A DNA stretch of 44,961 nt, taken from NCBI GenBank assembly GCA_944384515.1, contig CALWTU010000114.1, forward strand, positions 1-44,961, read 5' to 3'. The notes beneath the pieces are model-generated. The model was not told the origin of the DNA and made no database searches. It saw nothing but the letters and a program-made list of their open reading frames with translations. Shown in pieces: positions 8,341 through 16,353 of this stretch (position 1 is the stretch's first letter; every line of letters starts with the position of its first letter). The DNA is from an uncultured Clostridia bacterium (lineage in GTDB: Bacteria > Bacillota > Clostridia > Oscillospirales > CAG-272). The translations under genes and the position numbers were made by a program.

Positions 8341-9525
8341 ATGGCAAAATACGTTTATGCAGACAATGCTTCGACAACACCTGTCAGTAAAGAAGTTATA
8401 GATGCGATGATGCCGTGCTTTGAGACTTGCTGGGGAAATCCGTCGAGCCTTTATGAAAAGGGCAGGGACGCAAAGGATCTGATGGATGACGCCCGTGAGA
8501 GAATAGCAAAGGTTTTTAACGCAAAGGCAAACGAGATATATTTCACATCCTGCGGTTCCGAGGCAGACAACTGGGCAATAAAGGGCACTGCCTTAAAGAT
8601 GAGGGAAAAGGGTAAAAATCATATTATCACAAGCAAAATCGAGCATCCAGCCGTTCTTAACAGTTGCCGCGCTTTGGAAAAACTCGGTTTTAAAGTGACA
8701 TATCTTGATGTTGATGAGTACGGAGTTGTGGATCTTGATATGCTTCGCTGCTCAATAACCGAAAATACGGGACTTGTGGCAGTGATGTTTGCGAATAATG
8801 AGGTTGGAACAATCGAGCCCATATCCGAGATTTGCGATATAGCGCACGCAAAAGGAGCGCTTGTATTTACCGATGCGGTACAGGCTGTCGGAAATATAGA
8901 TATTGATCTTTCAAAACTTCCTGTTGATATGTTGTCTCTTTCAGGACATAAAATACATGCACCGAAAGGAATAGGCATGTTATTTATCCGCCGGGGCGTG
9001 AATATTGCAAATCTTATTGACGGCGGAGCGCAGGAGCGTCGCAAGAGAGCAGGCACGGAAAATGTTCCGTATATCGTGGGACTTGCAAAGGCGCTTGAAA
9101 TAGCCAAGGAAAAACTTGACGATATACCGCGTGTCAGGAAGATGAGGGACAGGCTTATCAGCGAGCTTACAAAGATACCGTATTCAAAACTCAACGGATC
9201 GAGAGAAAACCGTCTGGCAGGCAATGTAAACATCAGTTTTGAGTATATTGAAGGTGAGGGAATGCTGCTTTGGCTTGACATTGCGGGAATAGCCGCATCG
9301 ACAGGTTCTGCATGCTCTTCCGAGAGTCTCGACCCGTCGCATGTGCTGCTTGCAATGGGTGTTCCGCATGAAAAAGCGCACGGTTCTCTGCGTCTTTCAA
9401 TATCTCATGAAACGACAGATGAGGATATTGATTATATTATTGAAACTCTTCCGGGCATTGTAAAAAAACTGCGTGATATGAGTCCGCTTTGGGAAGAGGT
9501 TGAAAAGGCAAAAATAAAGAATTAA
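8341..9525 (+). CDS. nifS: Cysteine desulfurase (NifS/IscS type)
   Basis: This 394-residue, PLP-dependent enzyme takes sulfur from cysteine and passes it as a persulfide to IscU and MnmA. The PLP lysine is K204 in LSLSGHKIHAPKG, and the catalytic cysteine C325 sits in TGSACSSESLDPSHVL, the mobile-loop motif of group I (NifS/IscS) enzymes. The N-terminal DNASTTP and the GSEADNW motif also match the family. ATG at 8341 follows AAAGGTG. The scaffold gene begins 28 bases downstream, and mnmA follows, a common clostridial arrangement. Symbol choice between nifS and iscS is a matter of naming; clostridial genes next to iscU and mnmA are annotated either way. Confidence 0.93.
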   Translation: MAKYVYADNASTTPVSKEVIDAMMPCFETCWGNPSSLYEKGRDAKDLMDDARERIAKVFNAKANEIYFTSCGSEADNWAIKGTALKMREKGKNHIITSKIEHPAVLNSCRALEKLGFKVTYLDVDEYGVVDLDMLRCSITENTGLVAVMFANNEVGTIEPISEICDIAHAKGALVFTDAVQAVGNIDIDLSKLPVDMLSLSGHKIHAPKGIGMLFIRRGVNIANLIDGGAQERRKRAGTENVPYIVGLAKALEIAKEKLDDIPRVRKMRDRLISELTKIPYSKLNGSRENRLAGNVNISFEYIEGEGMLLWLDIAGIAASTGSACSSESLDPSHVLLAMGVPHEKAHGSLRLSISHETTDEDIDYIIETLPGIVKKLRDMSPLWEEVEKAKIKN

Positions 9526-9553
9526 TTTCAAACGAAATGTAAGGGAAAAAGAA

Positions 9554-9973
9554 ATGAAATACAGTGAGAAAGTAATGGATCATTTTACTCATCCGAGAAA
9601 TGTGGGTGAGATTGAGGACGCCGACGGAGTCGGTGTTGTCGGCAACGCAAAATGCGGAGATATCATGAAAATGTATCTTAAAATAGATGAAAACGATGTA
9701 ATTGTTGACTGCAAGTTCAAAACATTCGGATGCGGTGCCGCAATCGCTACATCATCAATGGCGACAGAGCTTATCAAGGGACATACGGTACAAGAGGCAC
9801 TTAAGCTTACAAACAGTGCGGTTGTGGAGGCCCTTGACGGACTTCCGCCCGTAAAAGTTCACTGTTCCGTTTTGGCAGAGGAAGCGATAAAAACAGCTCT
9901 TGCCGATTACTACAAAAAGATAGGCAGACCCGTAGACTTTGAGATTGAAAAGTCACATGAGGGCGAGGAATAA
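9554..9973 (+). CDS. iscU: Fe-S cluster scaffold protein IscU/NifU N-terminal type
   Basis: This 139-residue protein holds the assembling iron-sulfur cluster. The three ligand cysteines are visible as C34 (in NAKCGD, with the conserved D36), C60 (in FGCGAAIATSS) and C104 (in VHCSVLAEEA). It lacks the NifU central ferredoxin and C-terminal NFU domains, so it is the short IscU form; its acidic C-terminal tail ends shortly after the last helix. The SD-like AAGGGA precedes ATG at 9554. It sits between the cysteine desulfurase and mnmA genes on the same strand. Confidence 0.92.
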   Translation: MKYSEKVMDHFTHPRNVGEIEDADGVGVVGNAKCGDIMKMYLKIDENDVIVDCKFKTFGCGAAIATSSMATELIKGHTVQEALKLTNSAVVEALDGLPPVKVHCSVLAEEAIKTALADYYKKIGRPVDFEIEKSHEGEE

Positions 9974-9976
9974 TTA

Positions 9977-10016
9977 AACCGAAAAAGAAAATTTCACTTC
10001 AAATATCGGTTTTTTA
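9977..10016 (+). terminator. Weak terminator-like hairpin after iscU
   Basis: AACCGA (9977-9982) pairs with TCGGTT (10006-10011), followed by a T run at 10010-10015. The loop is long (23 bases), so it may only partly reduce read-through into mnmA. Confidence 0.4.
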
Positions 10017-10045
10017 TAAAACAAAACATAATAGATATCGCCCGC

Positions 10046-10085
10046 TGACGGTTTTAAGTGATTGATATATGATGACTTACCGTCA
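10046..10085 (+). promoter_or_regulatory. Long hairpin in the mnmA leader
   Basis: TGACGG (10046-10051) plus TAAGT (10055-10059) pair with ACTTA (10075-10079) plus CCGTCA (10080-10085), leaving a three-base TTT bulge and a 15-base loop. It ends 26 bases before the mnmA start codon and just ahead of the AAGGAGAG ribosome site. It may affect mRNA stability or translation; no known riboswitch class was recognised. Confidence 0.4.
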
Positions 10086-10111
10086 TACGGGCATATTTTT
10101 AAGGAGAGAAT

Positions 10112-11158
10112 ATGAGGATACTTCTTGGTATGAGCGGCGGGCTCGACAGCACGTATTCCGCGCTTAAACTTAAGGAAGAGGGACATACCGTTGAGGGAGC
10201 GGTGCTTTTGATGCATGAGTTTACCGAGCTTGACGGAGCAATTCAGGCGGCGAAGAACGTCGATATACCGATTCATGTCATAGACTGCAAGGAAGAATTT
10301 AAAAACAAAGTTATATCGGACTTTCTTTACAACTATAGGCGGGGAAGGACCCCTAATCCGTGCATTATATGCAACAGTGAGATTAAATTTATATTTCTCT
10401 TTGATTACGCGCAAAAAAACGGGTTTGACATGATTGCAACAGGTCATTACGCAAAAATAGTCGAGACTGAAGATGCGGAAAGCGGTACTGTAAGATACGG
10501 TATACAATATGCCGCCGATGCGGGCAAAGACCAGACATACATGCTTTGGCGACTGCCGCAAGAAGTCCTCTCGCACCTTGTTTTTCCCTTGTCTGAAATG
10601 AGCAAAAAAGATGTCAGGGAAAGAGCGAGGAGTCTCGGACTCTCTGTTGCCGAGAGCAAGGAAAGCCAGGAAATATGTTTTGTTAAAGATGAGAGTTATA
10701 CCGATTATATAGAAAGATGTATCGGCAAAAGTGCCGAGGGCGACTTTATAAATGAAAACGGTGGTACAGTAGGTAGACACAAGGGCATTATACACTACAC
10801 TGTAGGGCAGAGAAAGGGGCTCGGAGTATCGCTCGGACAGCGTATGTTTGTAAGCGATATATCATATGAGAACAATACTGTCACACTGTCGGATAAACCG
10901 AAATTCAGCAGTGTTGTAGAGATCAGCGGGATAGTTTTTTCTTCTGTCAAAGAGATGAAACCGGGTGAGCAAGCTCGGTTTATGGCAAAGGTCAGATATC
11001 TTGCGCCGCCTGTTTGCTGCAGACTTCTATATCACGGCGATAACCGCGCAACAGTGTATCTTGATACCCCACAAAAATCCGTGACGGCAGGGCAGTCATG
11101 CGTGCTGTATAAAGACGGTATAGTAGCTCTCGGAGGATTTATTGACAGGGCAGAGTAA
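10112..11158 (+). CDS. mnmA: tRNA-specific 2-thiouridylase MnmA
   Basis: MnmA adenylates and thiolates U34 in the anticodons of Lys, Glu and Gln tRNAs. The ATP pyrophosphatase loop MSGGLDST (7-14) is at the N-terminus, the nucleophile C84 lies in RTPNPCIICN, GHYAK follows at 111, and the persulfide cysteine C189 lies in SQEICFVKD. The C-terminal beta-barrel follows, with GQRKGLGVSLGQ. At 348 residues it is slightly shorter than many MnmA proteins because the segment after the first helix is compact. AAGGAGAG precedes the ATG. Sulfur would come from the desulfurase encoded two genes upstream. Confidence 0.92.
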   Translation: MRILLGMSGGLDSTYSALKLKEEGHTVEGAVLLMHEFTELDGAIQAAKNVDIPIHVIDCKEEFKNKVISDFLYNYRRGRTPNPCIICNSEIKFIFLFDYAQKNGFDMIATGHYAKIVETEDAESGTVRYGIQYAADAGKDQTYMLWRLPQEVLSHLVFPLSEMSKKDVRERARSLGLSVAESKESQEICFVKDESYTDYIERCIGKSAEGDFINENGGTVGRHKGIIHYTVGQRKGLGVSLGQRMFVSDISYENNTVTLSDKPKFSSVVEISGIVFSSVKEMKPGEQARFMAKVRYLAPPVCCRLLYHGDNRATVYLDTPQKSVTAGQSCVLYKDGIVALGGFIDRAE

Positions 11159-11172
11159 TACGGATTTTGCGT

Positions 11173-11193
11173 GTTCAGCTGTGCAAGCTGAAC
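11173..11193 (+). terminator. Hairpin just downstream of mnmA
   Basis: GTTCAGCT (11173-11180) pairs with AGCTGAAC (11186-11193) around a 5-base loop, 14 bases after the mnmA stop. There is no clean T run, so termination here may be partial. Confidence 0.45.
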
Positions 11194-11434
11194 ATCTTAT
11201 CTTGGAAAAATACATCACAGGAAATGCCGGAGCTTCTTTAAAACAGCATAAACAAAAACGTTATAAAAATTCCTGCTTAGTGTTTTGAAGAACACTGTAA
11301 GCAAGAGATATATGCATATACATACAGATTCGCAGGCAAAACCAACTACCATGTTCTGTGGCATAAAATAATATCTTTATAAAAACAAAAATCAATTAAA
11401 ATGCTGCCGATTTTGTTTTTCGGCGGCAAAAAAT
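11194..11434 (+). other. Non-coding structured stretch, possible 3' UTR or small RNA
   Basis: No gene is credible here. Two hairpins stand out: TGCTTA+GTGTT (11274-11284) with AACAC+TAAGCA (11291-11303, two-base bulge), and GCTGCCGA (11403-11410) with TCGGCGGC (11420-11427, one G-U pair). A terminator follows at 11435-11480. The stretch could be a long mnmA 3' UTR or an independent small RNA. I tested it by eye against RNase P, SRP, tmRNA, T-box and c-di-GMP riboswitch signatures and found no match. Confidence 0.35.
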
Positions 11435-11480
11435 GACTGTATAAAAGACCTTAAAAAGGCTGTTTTGTGCAGTCTTTTTT
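11435..11480 (+). terminator. Intrinsic terminator ending the mnmA transcript or a small RNA
   Basis: GACTG (11435-11439) pairs with CAGTC (11470-11474); inside it AAAA and CCTT segments pair with AAGG and TTTT. A run of six T follows at 11475-11480. This is the first complete intrinsic terminator after mnmA. Confidence 0.7.
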
Positions 11481-11713
11481 GATATTCCGAAATGCTTGTA
11501 CGGTGCCGAAAAACAGGCAGAAAATAGGTGAAACCAAGCTTTCAAAACACTCAGAAATAAACAAAAAATTAAACATTGTAAGAAATTACGACAATTTTAA
11601 AGGATATATCGTATTAATACATATGTAGAAAAATGTCGTACAAATTTGTGCAGTATATACAAAAAATATATTTTAAGAAAATTGATTAATAAATGTTGCT
11701 AAAAATCAAAATA
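11481..11713. other. AT-rich upstream region, nothing coding
   Basis: No open frame with a plausible start, no tRNA and no clear promoter is seen here. Base composition becomes strongly AT-rich towards the operon promoter at 11919. Confidence 0.5.
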
Positions 11714-11730
11714 GTTAAATATAATTTAAC
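11714..11730. promoter_or_regulatory. Operator-like palindrome GTTAAA-5-TTTAAC
   Basis: GTTAAA (11714-11719) and TTTAAC (11725-11730) form a perfect inverted repeat about 190 bases upstream of the operon's -35 box. It is a candidate regulator site; AT-rich palindromes can also occur by chance. Confidence 0.3.
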
Positions 11731-11827
11731 ATATTCGAGTGTTCAAATCTAAACAGCACCGCGTGCAAACTTTTGAGTTAAATATTATTGAACTTTTAAG
11801 ACGGAATACAACCTGCTTTGTAAAACG

Positions 11828-11847
11828 ATGTAAACAATTATTTACAT
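11828..11847. promoter_or_regulatory. Operator-like palindrome ATGTAAA-6-TTTACAT
   Basis: ATGTAAA (11828-11834) and TTTACAT (11841-11847) form a perfect 7-bp inverted repeat, 72 bases upstream of the -35 box of the glycan-transport operon. Its size and spacing suit a dimeric repressor or activator. It lacks the central CG of a canonical CcpA cre site. Confidence 0.4.
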
Positions 11848-11918
11848 TTACAAAAAATCAAATTTATTAAAATTAATTTATTTGGTAAACTATCAATTTT
11901 TTGCCTTTTTAGTGCTAC

Positions 11919-11947
11919 TTGACTTATGTTTTTTTATATGATATAAT
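11919..11947 (+). promoter_or_regulatory. Sigma-A promoter of the seven-gene transport operon
   Basis: TTGACT (11919-11924) and a perfect TATAAT (11942-11947) are separated by 17 bases. Transcription would begin near 11954, giving a leader of about 70 bases that ends with the GGAGGAAAT ribosome site before ATG at 12025. Confidence 0.85.
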
Positions 11948-12024
11948 TACTCCCGTACTAATGCGATAATTATGTTTTCGGATGTAATTACATTAGAAAA
12001 TAATTTCTCGGAGGAAATTTATTC

Positions 12025-15000
12025 ATGAAGAAGACTTTGTTTCAGAAAGCCATCTGTTTACTACTTTCTGTTACAACATTGCTTGGCGTTTTCGGCATAA
12101 CATCTTATGCTGCGGACGGTAAAAAAGGTTCAAACCAAGATACGGCATCTTCACTTGAGGATATGCAATCCCTTGTTGGTGTTTCTTCATATGAAGATTA
12201 TCTTGCTGCCAACGGTGACAGTTTTGTCAGTGGCTTACCTGTAATTAACATAGACCTTAACGACATGGTCGCGGGAAGTACAGGAGTTAAACCTTCTGAG
12301 AGCGATGAGTGTAAGCAGTCATTTGCGGACAATCAGCAAAATTGGGCTAATTTCGGTGATAACTGGGAGAACTCCATTTATCTGCCCTCAACCGGTCAGA
12401 CCACATGGAATTTCAAAATTCCCGAAGGCGCCGCAAGCTACTACTACATCAAGATCGAGTACTACTCTTGCATTACATCGGAGAGCAGTATTTCAGCTAT
12501 TGAGCGTAAATTCAAAATCGACGGCAAAGCTCCGTTTGACGAAGCAAGCTATATTAAGCTTGATAAGTCATGGTCTTTTGATCAGGTTACCGTACTTGAA
12601 GAGACGGAGTCCGACAAAGAGGACGGTGTCTACATCACTTACGACAATACCGGTAAGTACTTTGACGACGACTCATATTATAAAATTGTAGAAACTGTCA
12701 AGAACGGCAAGTCCGTAAAGACTGTCTACAAGATGAGCGTTGATATAATCGGAAACTCCATGTCTCCCTCGATTGAGCAGGAGCCTCAGTGGTCTACATA
12801 TTATGTTGACGACTCAACGGGTTACTATCACGGTTACTTCCGTTTCTATCTTCTTAACGGTTCACACCAGCTCACTCTTGAGTCACAGCGCGAGCCTGTT
12901 ATAATCAAGTCTATACAGCTTATTCCGTATGAGGGCGAGGGCGACAGCATCCCTTCTTATGAGCAGGTTCTCCAGGAGTATGCGGCAAACGGATATCAGT
13001 CTGCAAGCGGCGACATCACGACTCTTGAGGCCGAGTTCCCGGATTTTGTTTCAGACTCATCTGTTTATGCCACAAACAACAATACCTCCGCACAGACATA
13101 TCCCTCAGCTCCCGGTTCTCAGATCTTCAATGTAATCGGAGAGAACAGTTATAACTCTGTAGGACAGTGGGCGGCGTACAAGTTTACCGTTAACGAGAGC
13201 GGACTTTATAAGCTCTCGGCACGTTATTTGCAGAGCACGCTTCAGGGTATGTACATATGCCGTACAATAAAGCTTTCGGGCGGAAAATACGGCTATGAGG
13301 ACGGAACACCCACTGTACCGTTTATGGAAGCTTACGACGTTCAGTTCAATTACAACAAGAAATGGCAGTCGACGTTTATAGGCGACAGCAAGGGCAATAT
13401 ATTCCAGTTCTATTTTGAAGAGGGCGTTGAGTATACAATTTACTTTGAAGTATCTCTCGGTTCACTCAAAGAGCTTATCTACAGAGCAGAGAAGTCTCTT
13501 GAGGCTATAAACGATTGCTACCTCAGAATACTTCAGCTTACAGGATCCAACCCTGACCCGGATATCAACTATGATTTCTATAAGTACATGCCTGATGTTC
13601 CCAGAACACTCCTTGTACAGGCTATTGAACTTATGGATATCAAGGCAGGATTTGAGGAGCTTTGCGGAACAAACGGTTCACACATAGCAACACTTGAAAC
13701 CATAGCTATTCTTCTTGATACTATGGGATCGGAGGAGGGTATTGAAATTGCCGCAAACCTTTCAAACCTTAAATCATACCTCGGTACTCTCGGAACATGG
13801 ATAAATGATTCAAAGCGCGGCGGTATGGTAGTGGATTCGTTCTCTATTGTTCCGGCAAATGCCACAGAGGATGTTTTGCCTCGTGCAAAATCAAATTTCT
13901 TTAAGTCACTTTGGTTCGAATTTTCCTCCTTTATATATTCTTTCTTCACCGATTACGATATGATGGGACTTACCACAAAACCTCAGGAAGATGTTACCGA
14001 GACGGTTAACGTATGGCTTGCTACCGGTAGAGACCAGTCCAACATCTGGCGTTCTATGATAGACGCAAAGGGCGGATTTACAGACAGAACAGGTCATGCT
14101 GTAACGCTGAAGCTTGTTACTGCGGGAACACTTCTTCCGTCAATTCTTTCGGGCAAAGGTCCTGACATATACATAGGACTCGGTTCTGCGGATGTAATCA
14201 ACTACGCTATTCGTAATGCCGTTATGGGTGTAAGCGGCGGAGATAAGAATCTCACACAGGAAGAAAACGAAATATTCCTTAATCACTATTACACATATAA
14301 AAATCCCGACGGAACATATGAAATAACCAAGGAGTACAAGGGAGAGGAAAACCTTTCGTTTGTATCACAGACGTTTGAAGAGAATGTCGGAGACAACTAT
14401 ATTCAGGCTGCAATGGATACTGTGACTCTTCGCGGAGTTTCATACGGACTTCCCCAGACTATGACTTTTGCCATGATGTTCTACCGTATGGATGTACTTG
14501 CAGAACTCGGAGTAAGAGTGCCTGAGACATGGTCTGAACTTATTTCGACACTTCCGACTTTCCAGACGAACAACATGGAGATAGGTGTTGACTATATATC
14601 TGCGCTTGACTTTATGATTTACCAAAAGGGCGGAAACATGTGGCTGTATACCGATAACGAAGATTATGCGGGAGCTAAGATAGGACTCGGTACCGATATT
14701 GCTCTTGAGTCATTCGAGTATGTATGCAGACTGTACAGTGATTATTCATTCCCGATCACCTATGATGCGGCAAACCGTTTCAGAACAGGTGAGATGCCCC
14801 TTCTTATAGGTGGCTATACAGGCCTTTACAACCAGCTTGTTGTATACGCTACCGAAATTGAAGGACTTTGGGAGTTCTGTCCTCTTCCCGGAACCGAGAG
14901 AGAAGACGGCACTATAAACTACGATTCTCTTGCCGGTGTGTCGGCAACCGTTATGCTTCACGGATGCAATAATGTATTTGCGGCATGGGAGTTTATGCAG

Positions 15001-15378
15001 TGGCAGTCATCTGCAGAGGTTCAGGCAAGCTACGGCAACAAGATGGTTGCCCTTATCGGACCTTCCGCTAAATACGAGACAGCAAATATCAACGCTATCA
15101 AGGATCTTTCCTGGACAGCAAGAGAGAGAGCTGCAATCGAAGACCAGATAAGAAATATGTCATCAATTGTTAACTACCCCGGTTCATACATCATAGCAAG
15201 ATACATGAAGTTTGCATTCCTTGATGCTGTAAACGACGGTGCAAACCCTGTTGATGCAATGACAGAATATCTTGACGATATTAACTCAGAGATCAGGCGT
15301 AAACGTGAGGAGTTTGACCTTCCTGTTCTCATGCCTGATGAGGATCCGCCTACGACTTCTAAGTCAGCCACTAAATAA
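12025..15378 (+). CDS. Very large extracellular solute-binding protein for a sugar ABC importer
   Basis: This 1117-residue secreted protein has a signal peptide (about 1-30, likely cut after SYA) with no lipobox cysteine, which is unusual for a Gram-positive binding protein. Residues 80-480 form beta-rich, Tyr/Ser-rich segments that look like two carbohydrate-binding (galactose-binding-like) modules; this is inferred from pattern only. A helical linker follows (480-650). Residues about 660-1090 match the family 1 extracellular solute-binding fold: VNVWLATGRDQSNIW at the start, KGPDIYIGLGS, MMFYRMDVLAELGV and VPETWSEL. Normal family members are 400-550 residues. It is the first gene of the operon, followed by a permease gene 23 bases later. 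A role in capturing oligo- or polysaccharide is inferred. Confidence 0.82.
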   Translation: MKKTLFQKAICLLLSVTTLLGVFGITSYAADGKKGSNQDTASSLEDMQSLVGVSSYEDYLAANGDSFVSGLPVINIDLNDMVAGSTGVKPSESDECKQSFADNQQNWANFGDNWENSIYLPSTGQTTWNFKIPEGAASYYYIKIEYYSCITSESSISAIERKFKIDGKAPFDEASYIKLDKSWSFDQVTVLEETESDKEDGVYITYDNTGKYFDDDSYYKIVETVKNGKSVKTVYKMSVDIIGNSMSPSIEQEPQWSTYYVDDSTGYYHGYFRFYLLNGSHQLTLESQREPVIIKSIQLIPYEGEGDSIPSYEQVLQEYAANGYQSASGDITTLEAEFPDFVSDSSVYATNNNTSAQTYPSAPGSQIFNVIGENSYNSVGQWAAYKFTVNESGLYKLSARYLQSTLQGMYICRTIKLSGGKYGYEDGTPTVPFMEAYDVQFNYNKKWQSTFIGDSKGNIFQFYFEEGVEYTIYFEVSLGSLKELIYRAEKSLEAINDCYLRILQLTGSNPDPDINYDFYKYMPDVPRTLLVQAIELMDIKAGFEELCGTNGSHIATLETIAILLDTMGSEEGIEIAANLSNLKSYLGTLGTWINDSKRGGMVVDSFSIVPANATEDVLPRAKSNFFKSLWFEFSSFIYSFFTDYDMMGLTTKPQEDVTETVNVWLATGRDQSNIWRSMIDAKGGFTDRTGHAVTLKLVTAGTLLPSILSGKGPDIYIGLGSADVINYAIRNAVMGVSGGDKNLTQEENEIFLNHYYTYKNPDGTYEITKEYKGEENLSFVSQTFEENVGDNYIQAAMDTVTLRGVSYGLPQTMTFAMMFYRMDVLAELGVRVPETWSELISTLPTFQTNNMEIGVDYISALDFMIYQKGGNMWLYTDNEDYAGAKIGLGTDIALESFEYVCRLYSDYSFPITYDAANRFRTGEMPLLIGGYTGLYNQLVVYATEIEGLWEFCPLPGTEREDGTINYDSLAGVSATVMLHGCNNVFAAWEFMQWQSSAEVQASYGNKMVALIGPSAKYETANINAIKDLSWTARERAAIEDQIRNMSSIVNYPGSYIIARYMKFAFLDAVNDGANPVDAMTEYLDDINSEIRRKREEFDLPVLMPDEDPPTTSKSATK

Positions 15379-15401
15379 CTTAGCATTAAGGAGATAATGA
15401 A

Positions 15402-16352
15402 ATGTCACAGACAAGCGAACAGATAAAGCGACCTGTACAGCGCTCCGAAATGTCAAAAATACAGTGGACTTGGAAAGAAATGAAGAGAAACAAAACCGCA
15501 TACTTTATGCTTGCACCGTTTTTGATTCTGTTCATAGTATTTACTGTCCTGCCGGTATTTCTTTCGATGATTTTGAGCCTTACAGATTTTAATATGCTTG
15601 AGATGCCTTCCTGGAAAGGTGTAACTAACTTTACAAGACTTTTCCTTGAAGATGAAATTTTCATCCTTGCATGCCAGAATACACTTATATTTGCATGTGT
15701 TACGGGACCTGTATCCTATCTTCTTTCGTTGTTGATAGCTTGGTTTATAAATGAGCTTCCTCCTAAGATTCGTGCGGTAGTAACTCTCGTATTCTACGCT
15801 CCGTCAATTTCAGGTCAGGTATATCTTATTTGGAAGACGCTTTTCTCCTCCGACGCTTACGGATGGGTAAACGCGACGCTTATAGACCTCGGTTTAATGA
15901 CAAAACCCATTTTGTGGTTTGAAAACGCGGACTATGTAATGGGACTTTGTATAGTTGTTGCTCTTTGGACATCACTCGGTACGGCGTTCCTTGCGTTTAT
16001 TGCGGGATTCCAGACAGTTGACCGTTCAATGTACGAGGCTGCTGCGGTTGACGGAATTAAGAACCGTTGGCAGGAGCTTTGGTATATAACCCTTCCGACC
16101 ATGCGTCCTCAGATGATGTTTGGTGCGGTTCTTTCAATCACAGGTGCATTCGGTTTCGGTGCGGTAGTTGACGCGCTCTGCGGATTCCCGTCGGTAGACT
16201 ATGCGGCACACACGATAATGCATCACCTGAACGACTACGGCGGACAGCGTTACGAGGTAGGTTACGCCTCGGCAATAGCAGTGGTGCTATTTGTAATAAT
16301 GATTTCATGTAACATAGTTGTTAAGAAGGCACTTTCTAAGGTAGGTGAGTAA
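15402..16352 (+). CDS. Sugar ABC transporter permease, UgpA/LacF-like (pair A)
   Basis: This 316-residue integral membrane protein has about six transmembrane segments after a charged cytoplasmic N-terminus. The cytoplasmic coupling helix for the ATPase is visible as EAAAVDGIKNRWQELW followed by ITLP, the EAA motif of the binding-protein-dependent permease family. It follows the binding protein gene with an AAGGAGAT site, and its stop overlaps the start region of the next permease gene. It should dimerise with that next permease to form the import channel. Confidence 0.92.
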   Translation: MSQTSEQIKRPVQRSEMSKIQWTWKEMKRNKTAYFMLAPFLILFIVFTVLPVFLSMILSLTDFNMLEMPSWKGVTNFTRLFLEDEIFILACQNTLIFACVTGPVSYLLSLLIAWFINELPPKIRAVVTLVFYAPSISGQVYLIWKTLFSSDAYGWVNATLIDLGLMTKPILWFENADYVMGLCIVVALWTSLGTAFLAFIAGFQTVDRSMYEAAAVDGIKNRWQELWYITLPTMRPQMMFGAVLSITGAFGFGAVVDALCGFPSVDYAAHTIMHHLNDYGGQRYEVGYASAIAVVLFVIMISCNIVVKKALSKVGE

Positions 16353-16353
16353 A

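Noticed and set aside
8619..9281. 220-codon minus-strand frame inside the cysteine desulfurase gene
   Set aside because: It is a shadow of nifS; the product is Ser/Pro/Ile-rich with no recognisable domain.
9974..10795. 273-codon minus-strand frame overlapping mnmA
   Set aside because: mnmA on the other strand has all catalytic motifs and a good ribosome site; this frame has none.
11325..11365. c-di-GMP riboswitch-like GCAGGCAAAACC
   Set aside because: The GNRA loop, receptor and second conserved half of the GEMM fold are missing.
11725..11760. tRNA T-arm-like GTTCAAATC
   Set aside because: The flanking five bases on each side do not pair and no acceptor or anticodon stem can be built around it.
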